This document shows, one piece after another, positions 1 through 11,136 of a stretch of 64,000 nucleotides of DNA. The notes below the pieces were generated by a model. That model saw only the letters and a program-made list of their open reading frames with translations. It did not search any database and was not told the DNA's origin. The position numbers and the translations under genes were made by a program. Every line of letters begins with the position of its first letter. The first letter of the stretch is position 1. The DNA is from Tillandsia leiboldiana (lineage: Eukaryota; Streptophyta; Magnoliopsida; Poales; Bromeliaceae). Location: contig CM055076.1 of NCBI GenBank assembly GCA_029204045.2, positions 23,660,743-23,724,742 of the forward strand. Reading direction: 5' to 3'.

Positions 1-446
1 TTTTAAAAATTAATATCCAAATCCAAACCCAACCAAATATCCAAAATCCGAATCCAAATCCGAAACAATGATTTTTTTTTTTCTCTTTACAATATTTCAA
101 AATATATTATATTAAATTTAAATTTTTAAAATATAAATTTAAATATAATATCAAATATTTATATACATATATATTATATAACGTAAAATCAATTCGGATT
201 CGGCTCGGGTTCGAGTTTGGGTCGGTATATATATATATTATATAACGTAAAATCAATTCGGGTTCAGGTCGGGTTTGGATTTGGTTCGGGTATAATCAAA
301 ATCCATATCCAAATCCAAATCCGTAGGATTTTTATTTTTTATATCCATATCCGAATTCATATCCGTTTAATATCGGATAAATCCATTTCGTTCGGATTAG
401 GGTTCGAATAAAATTTTGGGTATCCGTACCCATTGACATCCCTAGC
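1..446. repeat. Truncated degenerate element ending in CCATTGACATCCCTA
   Basis: The stretch alternates runs of CCAAATCCGAAT-type and CGGATTCGGG-type words with an AT-rich core (ATATTATATAACGTAAAATC). It ends at about 440 with CCATTGACATCCCTA, the reverse complement of the left end of the element at 16136. The two share the same core words, so they look like members of one non-autonomous family. The other end lies outside the window. The short open frame inside is repeat translation, not a gene. Confidence 0.6.
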
Positions 447-545
447 TACTACTACTTAGAAGGGTATTTTGGTAATTTAAAGATAAATTTAAAATTTTGA
501 ATCGTAGCAAGGGTAAAATAAGCAAAAATCCAAAAATTTAAATGA

Positions 546-597
546 TAAATTACAGAAAACCTCTCTGTAATATTCCGCTTTTTCACTTTAACCCCTT
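546..597. repeat. Left-end fragment of the GGCTAAATTACAG MITE family
   Basis: AAATTACAGAAAACCTCTCTGTAATATTCCGCTTTTTCACTTTAACC-type sequence matches the left terminus of the complete MITE at 5950. It stops where the fold-back repeat begins at about 598, so it was truncated, perhaps when that repeat arrived. Confidence 0.6.
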
Positions 598-2278
598 AAA
601 ATTTGACGTGACTCAAAAGTTTTTAAATTATAAATTATAATTTGTTGTATATAAAAAATAATTTAAAATGTTTAAAATCCAAAATAAAATAATTTGGTTC
701 GATTTTAACCGGGATCGGACCGGATTTGGACCGGTATTGAACCAAAATTGGGCCGTACTTGGACCGGAATCGAAACACGAAGGAATCTCGGACCGAGCAG
801 ATATTGGAGGGGGCCGGGATGGAAGCGGGCCAAACTGGGAGTGAGATCTTGCCGCTATCGGGTCTGCCATGAATCGGACCCATTTAAGGCCCGTGAAAAT
901 TAGTTTGAATTAAAAAAATTTTAAAAATATTTGAATTTGAGAAAAATTAAATTTTAATTTTTTAATTGAATGAGAATTCAAATTTCGATACATTTATTTT
1001 TAAAACGATTTCTTACCTTTTGGATTCATATGGAAAGTTAAAAAAAAACAATTAATATGTAATTGTAGTTTATTTTTGTATATTTTATAATTTTATTTAG
1101 AATTTCATGTGATTCAAACAAATTTTAATTGTGAATTTTAATTTTTTGCATATAAATAATTTAAATTTTAAAATTTTGATTATTTTTAGCCATAATATTT
1201 TTTTTAATAACAGTTATAAAAAAAACTTGAATTCTTTTATATTTTTAAAGATAACATTTTTTAAAACAACATGTCTATTTTTAAATCAACTTATTCATCA
1301 AACATAATTTTTATTTATTTTAGTATTTTATTTTTGTATAACTTTTTATTTTATTTAGAATTTTAGGTGTTTTCAAATTATAAATTTTATTTGTTTGTAT
1401 ATAAATAAGTGAAAATTCTGAAAAACCAAAATAAAAGAACTTGGTTCAATTTAAACCGGTATTGGACCTGATCTGGACCGATATCGGGCCGGATTTGGAT
1501 TGGAATTGGCCCGCTACAATACCGAGACTCCTTCTTGGTTTGATCATTGTCCAATTCCAATCCAAATCCGGCGGTCCAGATCAGGTCCAATACCGGTTTA
1601 AATTGAACCAAGTTCTTTTATTTTGGTTTTTCAGAATTTTCACTTATTTATATACAAACAAATAAAATATTATGGTTAAAAATAATCAAAATTTTAAAAT
1701 TTAAATTATTTATATGCAAAAAATTAAAATTCACAAATAAAATTTGTTTGAATCACATGAAATTCTAAATAAAATTATAAAATATACAAAAATAAACTAC
1801 AAATAAGCTACAATTACATATTAATTACTTTTTTTTAACTTTCCATATGAATCCAAAAGGTAAGAAATCGTTTTAAAAATAAATGTATCGAAATTTGAAT
1901 TCTCATTCAATTAAAAAATTAAAATTTAATTTTTCTCAAATTCAAATATTTTTAAAAATTTTTAATTCAAACTAATTTTCACGGGCCTTAAATGGGTCCG
2001 ATTCATGGCAGACCCGATAGCGGCAAGATCTCACTCCCAGTTTGGCCCGCTTCCATCCCGGCCCCCTCCAATATCTGCTCGGTCCGAGATTCTTTCGTGT
2101 TTCGATTCATGTCCAAGTACGGCCCAATTTTGGTTCAATACCGGTCCAAATCCGGTCCGATCCCGGTTAAAATCGAACCAAATTATTTTATTTTAGATTT
2201 TAAACATTTTAAATTATTTTTTATATACAACAAATTATAATTTATAATTTAAAAACTTTTGAGTCACGTCAAATTTTA
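598..2278. repeat. Large fold-back (inverted repeat), about 1.7 kb
   Basis: The sequence running inward from 598 (AAAATTTGACGTGACTCAAAAG) returns in reverse complement ending near 2278 (CTTTTGAGTCACGTCAAATTTT). Pairing continues inward to an inner pair, GGATTTGGATTGGAATTGG near 1491 and its complement near 1551, leaving a loop of about 40 nt. The left arm is longer because it has extra AT-rich sequence at about 1200-1400. Open frames of 60-82 codons at 628-883 and 1992-2240 are the same arm sequence read on opposite strands, not genes. I found no clear terminal motif or target duplication, so the element class is open. Confidence 0.75.
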
Positions 2279-2987
2279 TAAAATATATATATATATACAA
2301 AAATAAAATACAAAAAAAAATTAAAATTATGTTTGATGAATAAGTAGATTTAAAATTAGATATGTCAAATGGACAATTGTTTAGATTCAAATGGTAAATT
2401 CAAAATCAAAATTATATCATAATTTCTAATAAATAATTTAAATATAGTTCAAAATTTAATTTTAATCAACTGTAATTAAAGTTTGTTAATTGTTAATTCA
2501 AATTTAATATCCAAAACTATATTTAGCTCATAATTTAAACTCAAATTTTAATTTAAAAAATATAAATATAATTTAAATTATATAAATAATTTAAGGTATA
2601 ATTTTATATATTTTAATTAGATATGATTTCGTATAACTTTTTAATTACATATTAATTGCTTTTTTTTTTTACTTTCCATATGAATCCAAAAGGTAAGAAA
2701 TCGTTTTAAAAATAAATGTATCGAAATTTGAATTCTCATTCAATTAAAAAATTAAAAATTAATTTTTCTCAAATTCAAATATTTTTAAAATTTTTTAATT
2801 CAAATTTTAAATGTCAACTACACTCACTGACCCCAACATTATATTTTAAATGTTTTGATAGTCGGCGTTGTCAATTTAACTATTCGGGTAATTACCACAA
2901 TGTCGCATTTGCATCTAAATCCAAGATAACACTTAATTTGCATAAAATTACGATTTCCTTGATTGTTTTAACCCGTTCTCTAAAACC
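2279..2987. other. AT-rich DNA with a partial copy of the fold-back arm
   Basis: This is mostly AT-rich sequence. At about 2641-2812 there is a direct partial copy of the block at about 1815-1965 (TTTCCATATGAATCCAAAAGGTAAGAAATCG followed by AT-rich sequence). No supportable gene. Confidence 0.5.
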
Positions 2988-3245
2988 AGGAGTCCAAAAC
3001 TTGCGCCGTAAGTGTCAGCGCGTCACATTTGATGAGACGGACCCCGTGGTCACAAACTTGGGTCAACGCGAAACCCGAGAGCAAAGTTAGCTCTTTTAAC
3101 TTTTCATGTTTCTTGCACTGTTTCGCTTTGATCTCAACATCTAGGAGTCCAAAATTTACGCGGCGAGTTTCAGCGCGTCCAGGACGACGGGACACAGCCC
3201 GTGCTCACCAACTTGGGCCGACAAGAGGCCCGCACACAAAGTTGG
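2988..3245. repeat. Two diverged direct copies of a ~100-bp block
   Basis: The blocks at about 2988-3085 and 3142-3245 both begin AGGAGTCCAAAA(C/A)TT, contain GTCAGCGCGTC or TTCAGCGCGTC, then a CCCGTGGTCAC or CCCGTGCTCAC block and an ACTTGGG-to-AAAGTT stretch. The period is about 154 bp. No gene is evident. Confidence 0.6.
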
Positions 3246-5094
3246 CCCATAATCAATTAACTAAGCAATTTCCTTTATGCTAACCTTTAATCTACACCCA
3301 ATAATATTCAGATTTTAAGTGAGCACCATGCTCAGTAGGGATAAGGGAGTGTGGTGCTCACCTCGGGTGCGTCGGAAAGTCGCCGGAAAGTTGGCCGGAG
3401 CAAGAACACAAATAGGGCTATTCTCGGGTTGCACCAAACAATGATTCGGCTCAGTCCAAACCTGAACCAGGGCAAGCAATAGTCAGAGGGGCCTCCCAGA
3501 AGAGATCTGGTCCATGCCCGAGCCACAGCCCGCGGCCAAGAGCAACGGCGGCCGGAAAACCCAACCTTAATACTTATTAAGTGAAAGGTTGGATCAACCT
3601 TTTACACAGAGGCTTTTGGGCCCAAACCAACTTGATGGAAACCTTACCTAGGAGGTTTAGAACCTACCTGCAAGGTTGGCCGGAGTCAGGAGCGACGGCG
3701 GCGGCGGCGGAGCCCGAGCTCGATGCAAGGTGGTGCAACTGCAAATTTTTAAATCCTTACGTTAAGAGTCACATGCAAGTTAATAGGGAGCTACAATATG
3801 ACCCAGAGAACTCACCTGGGTTGGTTTCCCACTTGCAGGAGTCCCGGGTTGGCCGGAATAAGAGATCGCCGGAAAACGGCCTCTCTAATGGCGGAATTTG
3901 GCCGGCGGAGTTCGGGGCAGCGGGAGTTAGTCCAAGATGTTCAGCGGGTCCCCGTGAAGCTTCCAGCAGTGGTGGCTTGGGTCGGGAGCAAGCGGCGGCG
4001 CCGGAGGAGGCTTTTCCGGCGATGGGTTCAAAACCCGAAACTTTGGGTTGGCTCGTGCGACTTGGATCCGCACCCGATCGACCCAAAACTCTGGGTACCT
4101 CCTACAGTCGTTGGAAGGAGAAGATCCAACGGTCCAATTTGGGTTTGAACGGCCAGATCTTCCCCGCCAAGGAGCTCGGCCGAGAACCCGCCTTCAACAA
4201 GGAGGCGCTCCCACCGGCGACCGGAGGCACGGCGACCGCCTTGGTTTCACATAAAAGGTCACCTTGAGGTCAGGAACACCCTACACAACTTCCGGGCCAA
4301 CAAGATAAAACTTTTTTTTCCAAGAAGTTGCCTCACCGGAGTTTCCCGAGAAGAGGGTGGCGGTCGCGGCGGCGCACGGCGCCCGCGGGTGCCGAGGTGT
4401 ACTGGGTTCGAGTGCGGCACGGCGGAGGAGTCCCCCAGTTGGATTTGAGCCAACTTTGGACTTCCTAAAGGTGCTACACCTTTCCCAACCCGAGAGGCCT
4501 TCAACTTGGGGTTTTCTTCTCTCTCTCGGCTGCTGGTGATGGAGGAGGAAATAAGATGGTGGCGGCGTCAGGTGGCTACGGGGGAGATGAAGCAACGAGG
4601 TGAAGCTTCTAGATGCCTTGAGGAACGGCTTCGCACGTGGGGGAGGGGAAACGAGGAGTCGCAGCACGGGTTGCACGAGGTTTCATGCACAATTTGTACA
4701 GTTGCCAAAAACCCCTTTCTATATCCAAGTTTTGGAGTTAAGTCCTCACGCCCAGTGAATGCCTTTTTGCACATAAACCCCTCCCCATTTAATAAATTTG
4801 AAAAAAAAAAACCCCTCAATTCCTGATATTTTATGCTTTTCGAGGCGTTCCGCTCGTCAGAACGGAAAACGGATTGCGCCAGCGCGTCCGGCACGTTGAA
4901 ATCTATAAGATGGTGATTTTTTATTTTCCCACACGGTGTCCGGATAATTTTTGGGTCCATAAAAACGGTCTAAAATCACAGTTTTTACGCTTTTAAAAAT
5001 TCCAGGGTCGTCAAACGAGGTTTTCGTCTGCGCCATTGCGTCCGGAACGACAAGGCCGATGAAAACGACTACCTGGATCGCTGAAATCGGATGG
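3246..5094. other. Unassigned GC-rich region
   Basis: From about 3330 to 4680 the DNA is GC-rich with repeated GCCGG, GGCGGCGGCG and CGGAG words, and has overlapping open frames on both strands. None shows a domain I recognise, a signal peptide or a convincing splice structure. From 4690 to 5094 the sequence has the character of a retrotransposon untranslated region. I cannot identify coding content. It may be a decayed LTR-element internal region. Confidence 0.35.
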
Positions 5095-5436
5095 GTCTTT
5101 TAAAAACCTACATTTTGCTCTCTCGTAATTACCGAAATATACATTTACCCCCCCGGCCGTCACCATTCCGTGAGTGAACCGTCAATTTTTTAAAAAATAT
5201 TATTAGATATACCGAAAATATCTTTCAAAAATGGCGGGAAATAAGCTAAAATCCATTCTCTCTCCAATATAGGGTAAGAGCATTTTCGTCAATTTATCTT
5301 CTCCGTTAACGCCGTTGCCCCCTAAAAGCAATTCGGTAATTACGATGGGACAAAATGTAGGTTTTTAAAAGACATGGGGACAAAGTGAAAAAGCGGGATG
5401 TTACAGAAAGATTTTCTGTAATTTAGCCAAATTTAA
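5095..5436. repeat. Partial MITE of the GGCTAAATTACAG family
   Basis: TAAAAACCTACATTTTGC, TAATTACCGAAATAT and GCGGGATGTTACAGAAAGATTTTCTGTAATTTAGCC match the interior and right terminus of the complete element at 5950-6335. The left terminus is missing. It lies just upstream of the secreted-peptide gene. Confidence 0.65.
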
Positions 5437-5621
5437 ATGAGATATTTATTCCGAACAGTCACTTAAATTTTGGCTTTCCCACAATTGTGGTAAAGGCTAC
5501 AAGATATTGATTCTCCTCATGGATGTTAATTTGCTACATGATTGTGAAAGAACTAGGACCTTGGGTTGGATAGATACTGGAAACATATGTTTAACAACTC
5601 AAACAAAATCTACATGAAGCT

Positions 5622-5629
5622 TATAAATA
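5622..5629 (+). promoter_or_regulatory. TATA box of the secreted-peptide gene
   Basis: TATAAATA lies 65 nt upstream of the ATG at 5687. That places transcription start near 5650-5660 and gives a 5' leader of roughly 30 nt. It is the only good TATA box close to this start. Confidence 0.6.
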
Positions 5630-5686
5630 GTGCATGTTAGAATGGATTGGATGAATCCACTAGAAAGAGAGAAAGAGAGAACATCA

Positions 5687-8600
5687 ATGGCTCTAAAGTT
5701 CTTCTTCACCTTCGCCACCATCTTTCTCGTCGTCACCAATACCCTCGTCCCTACCGCAGTACTGGCGCGATTCCCCTCTCCTCCACCTAAGGTCCCTGCC
5801 ACAATCAGTAGGTTTTTTTTTTCGTTTCGGAGTTTTTTCTTATGAGTAATGCTATACGTGCATTCAAAATTAGGTGTATGATGTACATTCTATCTATTTT
5901 AAGATGAAGAGTTATTTACTAATCACTTCAAAATGACTAGTAAAATTTAGGCTAAATTACAGAAAACCTCCCTGTAATATCCCGCTTTTTCACTTTGCCT
6001 TTCTGTCTTTTAAAAGCCTATATTTTGTTCACTCGTAATTACCGAAATATGCATTTAGCCTCCCGCCGTCACCATTCCATGAGTGAACCGTCAATTTTTT
6101 AAAAAATATTATTAGATATACCCAAAATATCCTTCAAGAATGGCGGAAAATAAACTAAAACTCATTCTCTCCAATATAAGGTAAGGGCATTTTCATCAAT
6201 TTACCTCCTCCGTTAACGCCGTTGCCCCCTAAAGATAATTCGGTAATTACGAGGGGGCAAAATGTAGGCTTTTAAAAGACAGTTTGGTAAAATAAAAAAG
6301 CGGGATATTATAGGAGAGTTTTCTGTAATTTAGCCTAAAATTTATTTCATTCTAAAATGGGTGGGATATAAATGTACACCCTATTTGGAATGTGCAATAA
6401 GCATTTTACTTTTCTTATTTATCCTTTATTACTATTCAAAATTTTCAAAATTATTCTAAAATTACCAAAATACCCTACTAAAACTCAATCTCATTACTAA
6501 ATCCTATAAAGGCAATGGGAATATTTGAATGACTTTTTTAAAATCAATGAAAATATTTTTAAAATTTTGAAAGGCATATTAGATATTATCCATTTGTTTG
6601 GTTCGTCCTTTTAACGGCAAGCCATACCATGATTTTCTATATAGATTTATTAATAGAAGGCAAAAAGATATTAGGAGTCTGGCTAGAATACTATCGATAG
6701 CACCAAACAATTGGTGCTATCAAGTTTTCTGCCGTTGGATGAAAAGATATGCGGTTGGGATTATAGTAGTTTTCTAAGATTTTTACTATTCAACCAACTA
6801 CCTAGTAAACCCTAGGGGACCACTATCATCTTAACCACACATTTTTTAATCCAAAGACTAAAAACTTGATAGCACCAATGACTTGGTGCTATCGATAGTA
6901 TTCTAGCCTATATAGATCCAACTTGTATAATTTTAGAAGTATGGTAGTTTTTTTTGCTATCAAGTCGTTTTTTATGTTGGAACTTTCGAATTGATAAACG
7001 ACTCCATTAGACTTAATCGAGAGTATTTAAAGTATCTAGAAAATAAATTTTACGATTTTATAATATCAATTACTTAGTAATCGAAAAAGCTCAAAATTAA
7101 TGGCTGAAAATAAAAATCTCCTAAAATGTGGTGATATAATACTAAAATTTTAGATCAAAAATATTGATCTTGTTTTATATAATATAAAAAAAAAATTAAA
7201 TATCAAAATTTTACATGATTTGAATATTTTTATACCGTTAAACTTACATACTGACTCACCGCGATAATTAAAATTATTGATTTTGAGTCAATTTCGTTCA
7301 CTAGGCAAATGATATCGAAAAAGTATAAAATTTATTTTTTAGGTAATTCAAACACTCTCGATCAAGTCTAATGAACCCGATCGTCGATTCAAAAATCCCA
7401 ATATTAAAAATAACTTGATAGTATAGAGACCCCCGTGCCTAACTCAAAATACATATAGTTTGCCTCAACTATCACTCATTTTGATCTGACTATATCAATT
7501 TTAAAACTTTTTATTTTATGGCCTAATTTTTTAATTATTTGATTCGAGAGAGTTAATGACTCCTTACCTTCAAATTTTAAATACGTCGTTTATGTTTACA
7601 AGTTTAATTACTACATTTTATACAACTCGTGTAACTATAATTTTATTAAAATAAACAACTGTTTAAATTTTATATCGAAAAAGCTACAAAATAATTTAAA
7701 TCAAATAAATCGAAAGAGTGAGCACTAAGATCAAAATTTTGAAAGACAAAATTGTCGAATCAAAATAGTGTATAGCGCAGATAAGTTCTATATATTTTTA
7801 CCATAATAAAATAAGAAAAGTATGCATGTTGGAAATTGTTTATACATATATCATAAATTCATATATAATCTCACGAATTAATTAGAATCACTACAACAAA
7901 ATTAGATTATAGGGACATATTTTTGTAATACTTTTGTATAAGTGTCATATCTATATTTCATTTATATTCAAAATTAAATTATAGAGACACATTTTTGAGA
8001 CACATTACAATAATGTATCGCTATACACCCTAGCGACTGCACATATAGCGACACTAATAATAAGTATCGGTATTTTTGCTAGTGATATTTTTTTTAGCTT
8101 TTAGAAATATTTAAAAATATCGTTATAGCATAATTTTATTATAGTGAATGCATGGAGATACTAATAAGAATAGTCCACTAGTCTTATTAATTATTCTTTT
8201 TTTCCAATCAAAATTACACATTTTTCTTTTTAATATTCTGGTAGGTATTATAATCTCACTATAACAATTTTACTCTATTACATCAATTTAAACACATCAA
8301 AAATTGAATTATTGCAATATATAAACATTTCATTGCAACAATTTGTGCAGCTGTGATAATATGAATCATATTATTTAAACATTTATAATTACTTTAATAA
8401 AATTTAAAGCAACAATTTACAACGGTTCTGATTTATTGTAAAAAAAAAATTATTATTGTAACTAATAGTTAGAGGTGTCAACGAGCCGAACACGAGTGAG
8501 CTGGGGTCGGCTCGTGTTCAGCTTGTTTAATAAACGAGCCGAACACGAGTAAATATCGAGCTGAAAAATTCGCCAAGTTTGATTTTTATTTCTACTATTA

Positions 8601-8691
8601 GGTGTAAAGTTGAAAAAAAGTTAAAAAATTAAAATTTTAATCTAATAATTAAAATTCATAAAAAATAGATAGCCTAAAATCTAAATAGTAA

Positions 8692-8772
<81 letters not shown>

Positions 8773-9125
8773 GAGATGTTATCGAGCCGAACACGAGCGA
8801 GCTGATCCCAGCTCGTGTTCGGCTCGTTTATTAAACGAGCTGAAAAATTCGGATCGTGTTCGGTTCGTTTACTAAACGAGCGATTCGATCTCGAGCTCAT
8901 TTCAAGCTGAACAAGAGCTGGATTGCCACCCCTACAAATAGCTATCAATTGCAACAATATTTATCGTTGGGAAAAAAATGAATTCCAGTATTAATTGTGT
9001 ATTTGTTATTATCAGGAACATATGGCAACCCCAGTAGCGAAGGTGAAAAAGTAGTCTTTGAACCGCCTCTCGGCCTTATTTCCATCCCCCCACCTTCCAC
9101 CCCCGTCGTCGTCGGAGGACAATGA
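5687..9125 (+). CDS. Two-exon gene for a small secreted proline-rich peptide (76 aa)
   Basis: I infer exon 1 at 5687-5807 and exon 2 at 9016-9125, joined by a 3,208-bp GT-AG intron (ATCA|GTAGGT ... TTATTATCAG|GAACA). The frame is preserved across the junction with an Arg codon split 1+2. The product has a hydrophobic N-terminal signal peptide (residues 1-27, starting MALKFFFTFATIFLVV and ending in an Ala-x-Ala-type site). The mature region starts RFPSPPPKVPAT and ends PPPSTPVVVGGQ before TGA. A TATA box sits 65 nt upstream. The mature peptide has no cysteines, so it is not a defensin or LTP. I do not recognise the family; a secreted signalling or wall-associated peptide is possible. The intron contains MITEs at 5950, 6681, 7889 and 8470. 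Uncertainty lies mainly in whether so long an intron is spliced as drawn. Confidence 0.65.
5950..6335. mobile_element. MULE-type MITE, 386 bp, perfect 9-bp TSD
   Basis: The terminal inverted repeats are GGCTAAATTACAGAAAAC and its complement GTTTTCTGTAATTTAGCC. The element is flanked by perfect 9-bp direct repeats TAAAATTTA (5941-5949 and 6336-6344), the Mutator signature. It has no coding capacity and lies within the intron of the secreted-peptide gene. Confidence 0.9.
6681..6908. mobile_element. MITE with long inverted repeats, ~228 bp
   Basis: The termini GGCTAGAATACTATCGATAG and CTATCGATAGTATTCTAGCC are exact complements. Each is followed by a short inner hairpin (CACCAA..TTGGTG) and AAAACTTGATAGCACC or its complement. 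I could not define a target duplication, so the superfamily is unassigned. It is in the same intron. Confidence 0.75.
7889..8146. mobile_element. CACTA-type MITE, 258 bp, TSD AAT
   Basis: It starts CACTACAACAAAATTAG and ends TAATTTTATTATAGTG, an inverted repeat with the CACTA terminus. It is flanked by the 3-bp duplication AAT (7886-7888 and 8147-8149), as expected for CACTA elements. The interior has TATAGCGACACTAAT-type repeats. A second member of the same length is at 10227-10484. Confidence 0.88.
8470..8934. mobile_element. hAT-type MITE with internal (AT)n, 465 bp
   Basis: The ends are TAGAGGTGTCAACGAGCCG and CTGGATTGCCACCCCTA. The interior is built of CGAGCCGAACACGAG and its complement. 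An (AT)n tract of about 75 bp lies at 8697-8770. The flanking 8-mers CTAATAGT and CAAATAGC match at 6 of 8 positions, consistent with a decayed hAT duplication. The copy at 38792 has a perfect one. Confidence 0.8.
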
Positions 9126-9368
9126 TAACTTCATGATAATAGTATTTACGTACGCACCAAGCACCCGACTACTGCTCCAATGACTACTGCTCCAATAAAT
9201 ACACAATTTCGTCGTAAGGACCTATCGAAACTTCATATTCGTAGTACTTGTTCTACTTGCTATTATTAGATCATTGAGAGGATTGTCTCCGTCTCAAAAG
9301 TGGATTTTATATACACATGCGTACGTTTTAATGAATAACTCGAAAAATAAAGGTGCTTGATTTGTAGC
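9126..9368 (+). other. Probable 3' flank of the secreted-peptide gene
   Basis: This short non-coding stretch lies between the TGA at 9123 and the TRIM element. It could hold the 3' UTR. I did not identify a strong poly(A) signal. Confidence 0.35.
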
Positions 9369-9373
9369 CTTAT

Positions 9374-9998
9374 TGTTGGCTATTTATTTATGGATTAAAT
9401 AGGTCCAACTTTCTGCCGCGTGATAATAGGCCCAGGAGACTAATAAGTTGAGTTGGATGAGCCCAATAAGTTGAGTGGGGCTGCGGTCCACAATAGACCT
9501 AACGGCAAGAGGCCCAACAATAGACCTAACGTCCAGGTGGGTTGAGTCCGGTCGAGACCGGTGGGCGCGGTATCTGTACACTTTAAGTGAATTGGTTGCG
9601 TATTTTTAATAGCTCGAGTTTTTGGAATTAATGGTTAGCGCCAACGAGCCAACAAGTGGTATCAGAGCCAGCGGCACGGGTTCGATTCCCACACGGTGCA
9701 GGTGTTGGGAGGGGGATTGTTGGCTATTTATTTATGGATTAAATAGGTCCAACTTCCTGCCTCGTGACAATAGGCCCAGGAGACTAATAAGTTGAGTTGG
9801 GTGAGCCCAATAAGTTGAGTGGGGCTGCGGTCCACAATAGACCTAACGGCAAGAGGCCCAACAATAGACCCAACGTCCAGGTGGGTTGAGTCCGGTCGAG
9901 ACCCGTGGGCGCGGTATCTGTACACTTTAAGTGAATTGGTTGCGTATTTCTAATAGCTCGAGCTTTTGGAATTAATGGTTAGCGCCAACGATCCAACA
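9374..9998 (+). mobile_element. Complete TRIM retrotransposon, TSD CTTAT
   Basis: Two 281-bp LTRs (9374-9654 and 9718-9998; start TGTTGG, end CCAACA) flank a 63-bp internal region. Two bases after the first LTR comes TGGTATCAGAGCC, the standard plant primer binding site for initiator tRNA-Met. A purine tract, GGGAGGGGGA, precedes the second LTR. Perfect 5-bp duplications CTTAT lie at 9369-9373 and 9999-10003. There is no coding capacity, which defines a terminal-repeat retrotransposon in miniature. The short internal region also contains GGTTCGATTCC, a match to the tRNA B-box consensus. A solo LTR of this family is at 54730. Confidence 0.95.
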
Positions 9999-10226
9999 CT
10001 TATGTCATTATACTCTTCTTTCAAAAATTCTCAAAATGGTTGTACTCTATCTGAACTTAGTAATCTAATCTCTCACCATTTTGAATATTACTCGATTCAA
10101 TCCACTTATCGCTATTTCGAACGTAATTGTGCCTGATCCAACTTTCCACCACAGGACATAATGATAGATATTTTAAACCTATATATACGGCTTTCTAAAT
10201 TTTGAAACCTTACTCAAGACTACGTG

Positions 10227-10484
10227 CACTATGATAAAATTAAGTTATAGGGACACATTTTTGTGACACTTTTGTACAAACGTCCTATCTATATTTTATC
10301 TATATTTAAAATTAGGTTATAGGGATATATTTTTGGGACACATTACAATAATGTGTCGCTATACACCCTAGCGACTGCACATATAGCGACACTAATTATA
10401 AGTGTTGGTATTTTTGCTAACGGCACTTTTTTCAGATTTTAGAAACACTTAAAAGTATTGTTATAGTATAATTTTGTTGTAGCG
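10227..10484. mobile_element. CACTA-type MITE, 258 bp, TSD GTG
   Basis: This second member of the family at 7889 starts CACTATGATAAAATTAAG and ends TATAATTTTGTTGTAGCG. It is flanked by GTG on both sides (10224-10226 and 10485-10487). Interior and length match the other copy. Confidence 0.87.
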
Positions 10485-10698
10485 GTGAACTGCGTATTAC
10501 AAAGGCTCATCTTGCAATTTTCACTTTTTTATGCATTTCGATATCCAAAATTCAGCCCATATATAGCCCATCGGGCTGGGTCTTGTTTAGGCCCGGGCCC
10601 AGTTCCTCCCCTACTCCTTACATGTTATTGTGTACTGGTAAATTTATATGACACTTTGAACTGCATACAAAAATCAATCAAAATACTCTATATATTAA

Positions 10699-11127
10699 GG
10701 GTTAATTGCATACAGATCCTCGAAAACAGATCAAATAGCAAATATATTCCTACGAAATTCAACTTTTCATATTTATCCCTTCAAAAATCCACCGTTATTC
10801 ATATTTATCCCTACCGTCTATCTCGGTTAGAAAAGTTTAGTTAACCATAAGTTAAATGCTTAACCTTGATTAGGTAAAAAAGTAAATTTACCTTTTTACT
10901 CTTTGTATATTATAACCTAATCTAAAATTGGTCCTCAGCGACGGAAGGACAAAAAAGTTATTTCACCTCTATTCTGTTACAATATAAACAGTTTACAAAC
11001 GCTGATAAACCAGAGGAGTAGATACGAATAACTTAGAATTTTTGAAGTGATAAATATGAAAAGTTGAATTTCATAAAAATATATTTATTAATCGACCTAT
11101 TTTCAGGAACCCGCATGTAATTAACTC
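10699..11127. mobile_element. MULE-type MITE, 429 bp, perfect 9-bp TSD
   Basis: The left end GGGTTAATTGCATACAGATCC pairs with the right end GGAACCCGCATGTAATTAACTC. The 9-bp duplication ATATATTAA is at 10690-10698 and 11128-11136. The interior contains sub-terminal inverted blocks (AATTCAACTTTTCATATTTATCCCTTC and its complement). A related copy is at about 32817. Confidence 0.9.
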
Positions 11128-11136
11128 ATATATTAA

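Noticed and set aside
3581..4267. 228-codon open frame in GC-rich DNA
   Set aside because: No recognisable domain, overlapping open frames on both strands, and composition explained by GC-rich repeats.
8649..8957. Open frames with long Ile-Tyr repeats (also 39059-39406 and 57558-57797)
   Set aside because: They are translations of (AT)n microsatellites inside MITEs or intergenic DNA.
9655..9717. A tRNA gene at the GGTTCGATTCC motif
   Set aside because: No acceptor stem or anticodon arm can be drawn; the sequence is the internal region of a TRIM.
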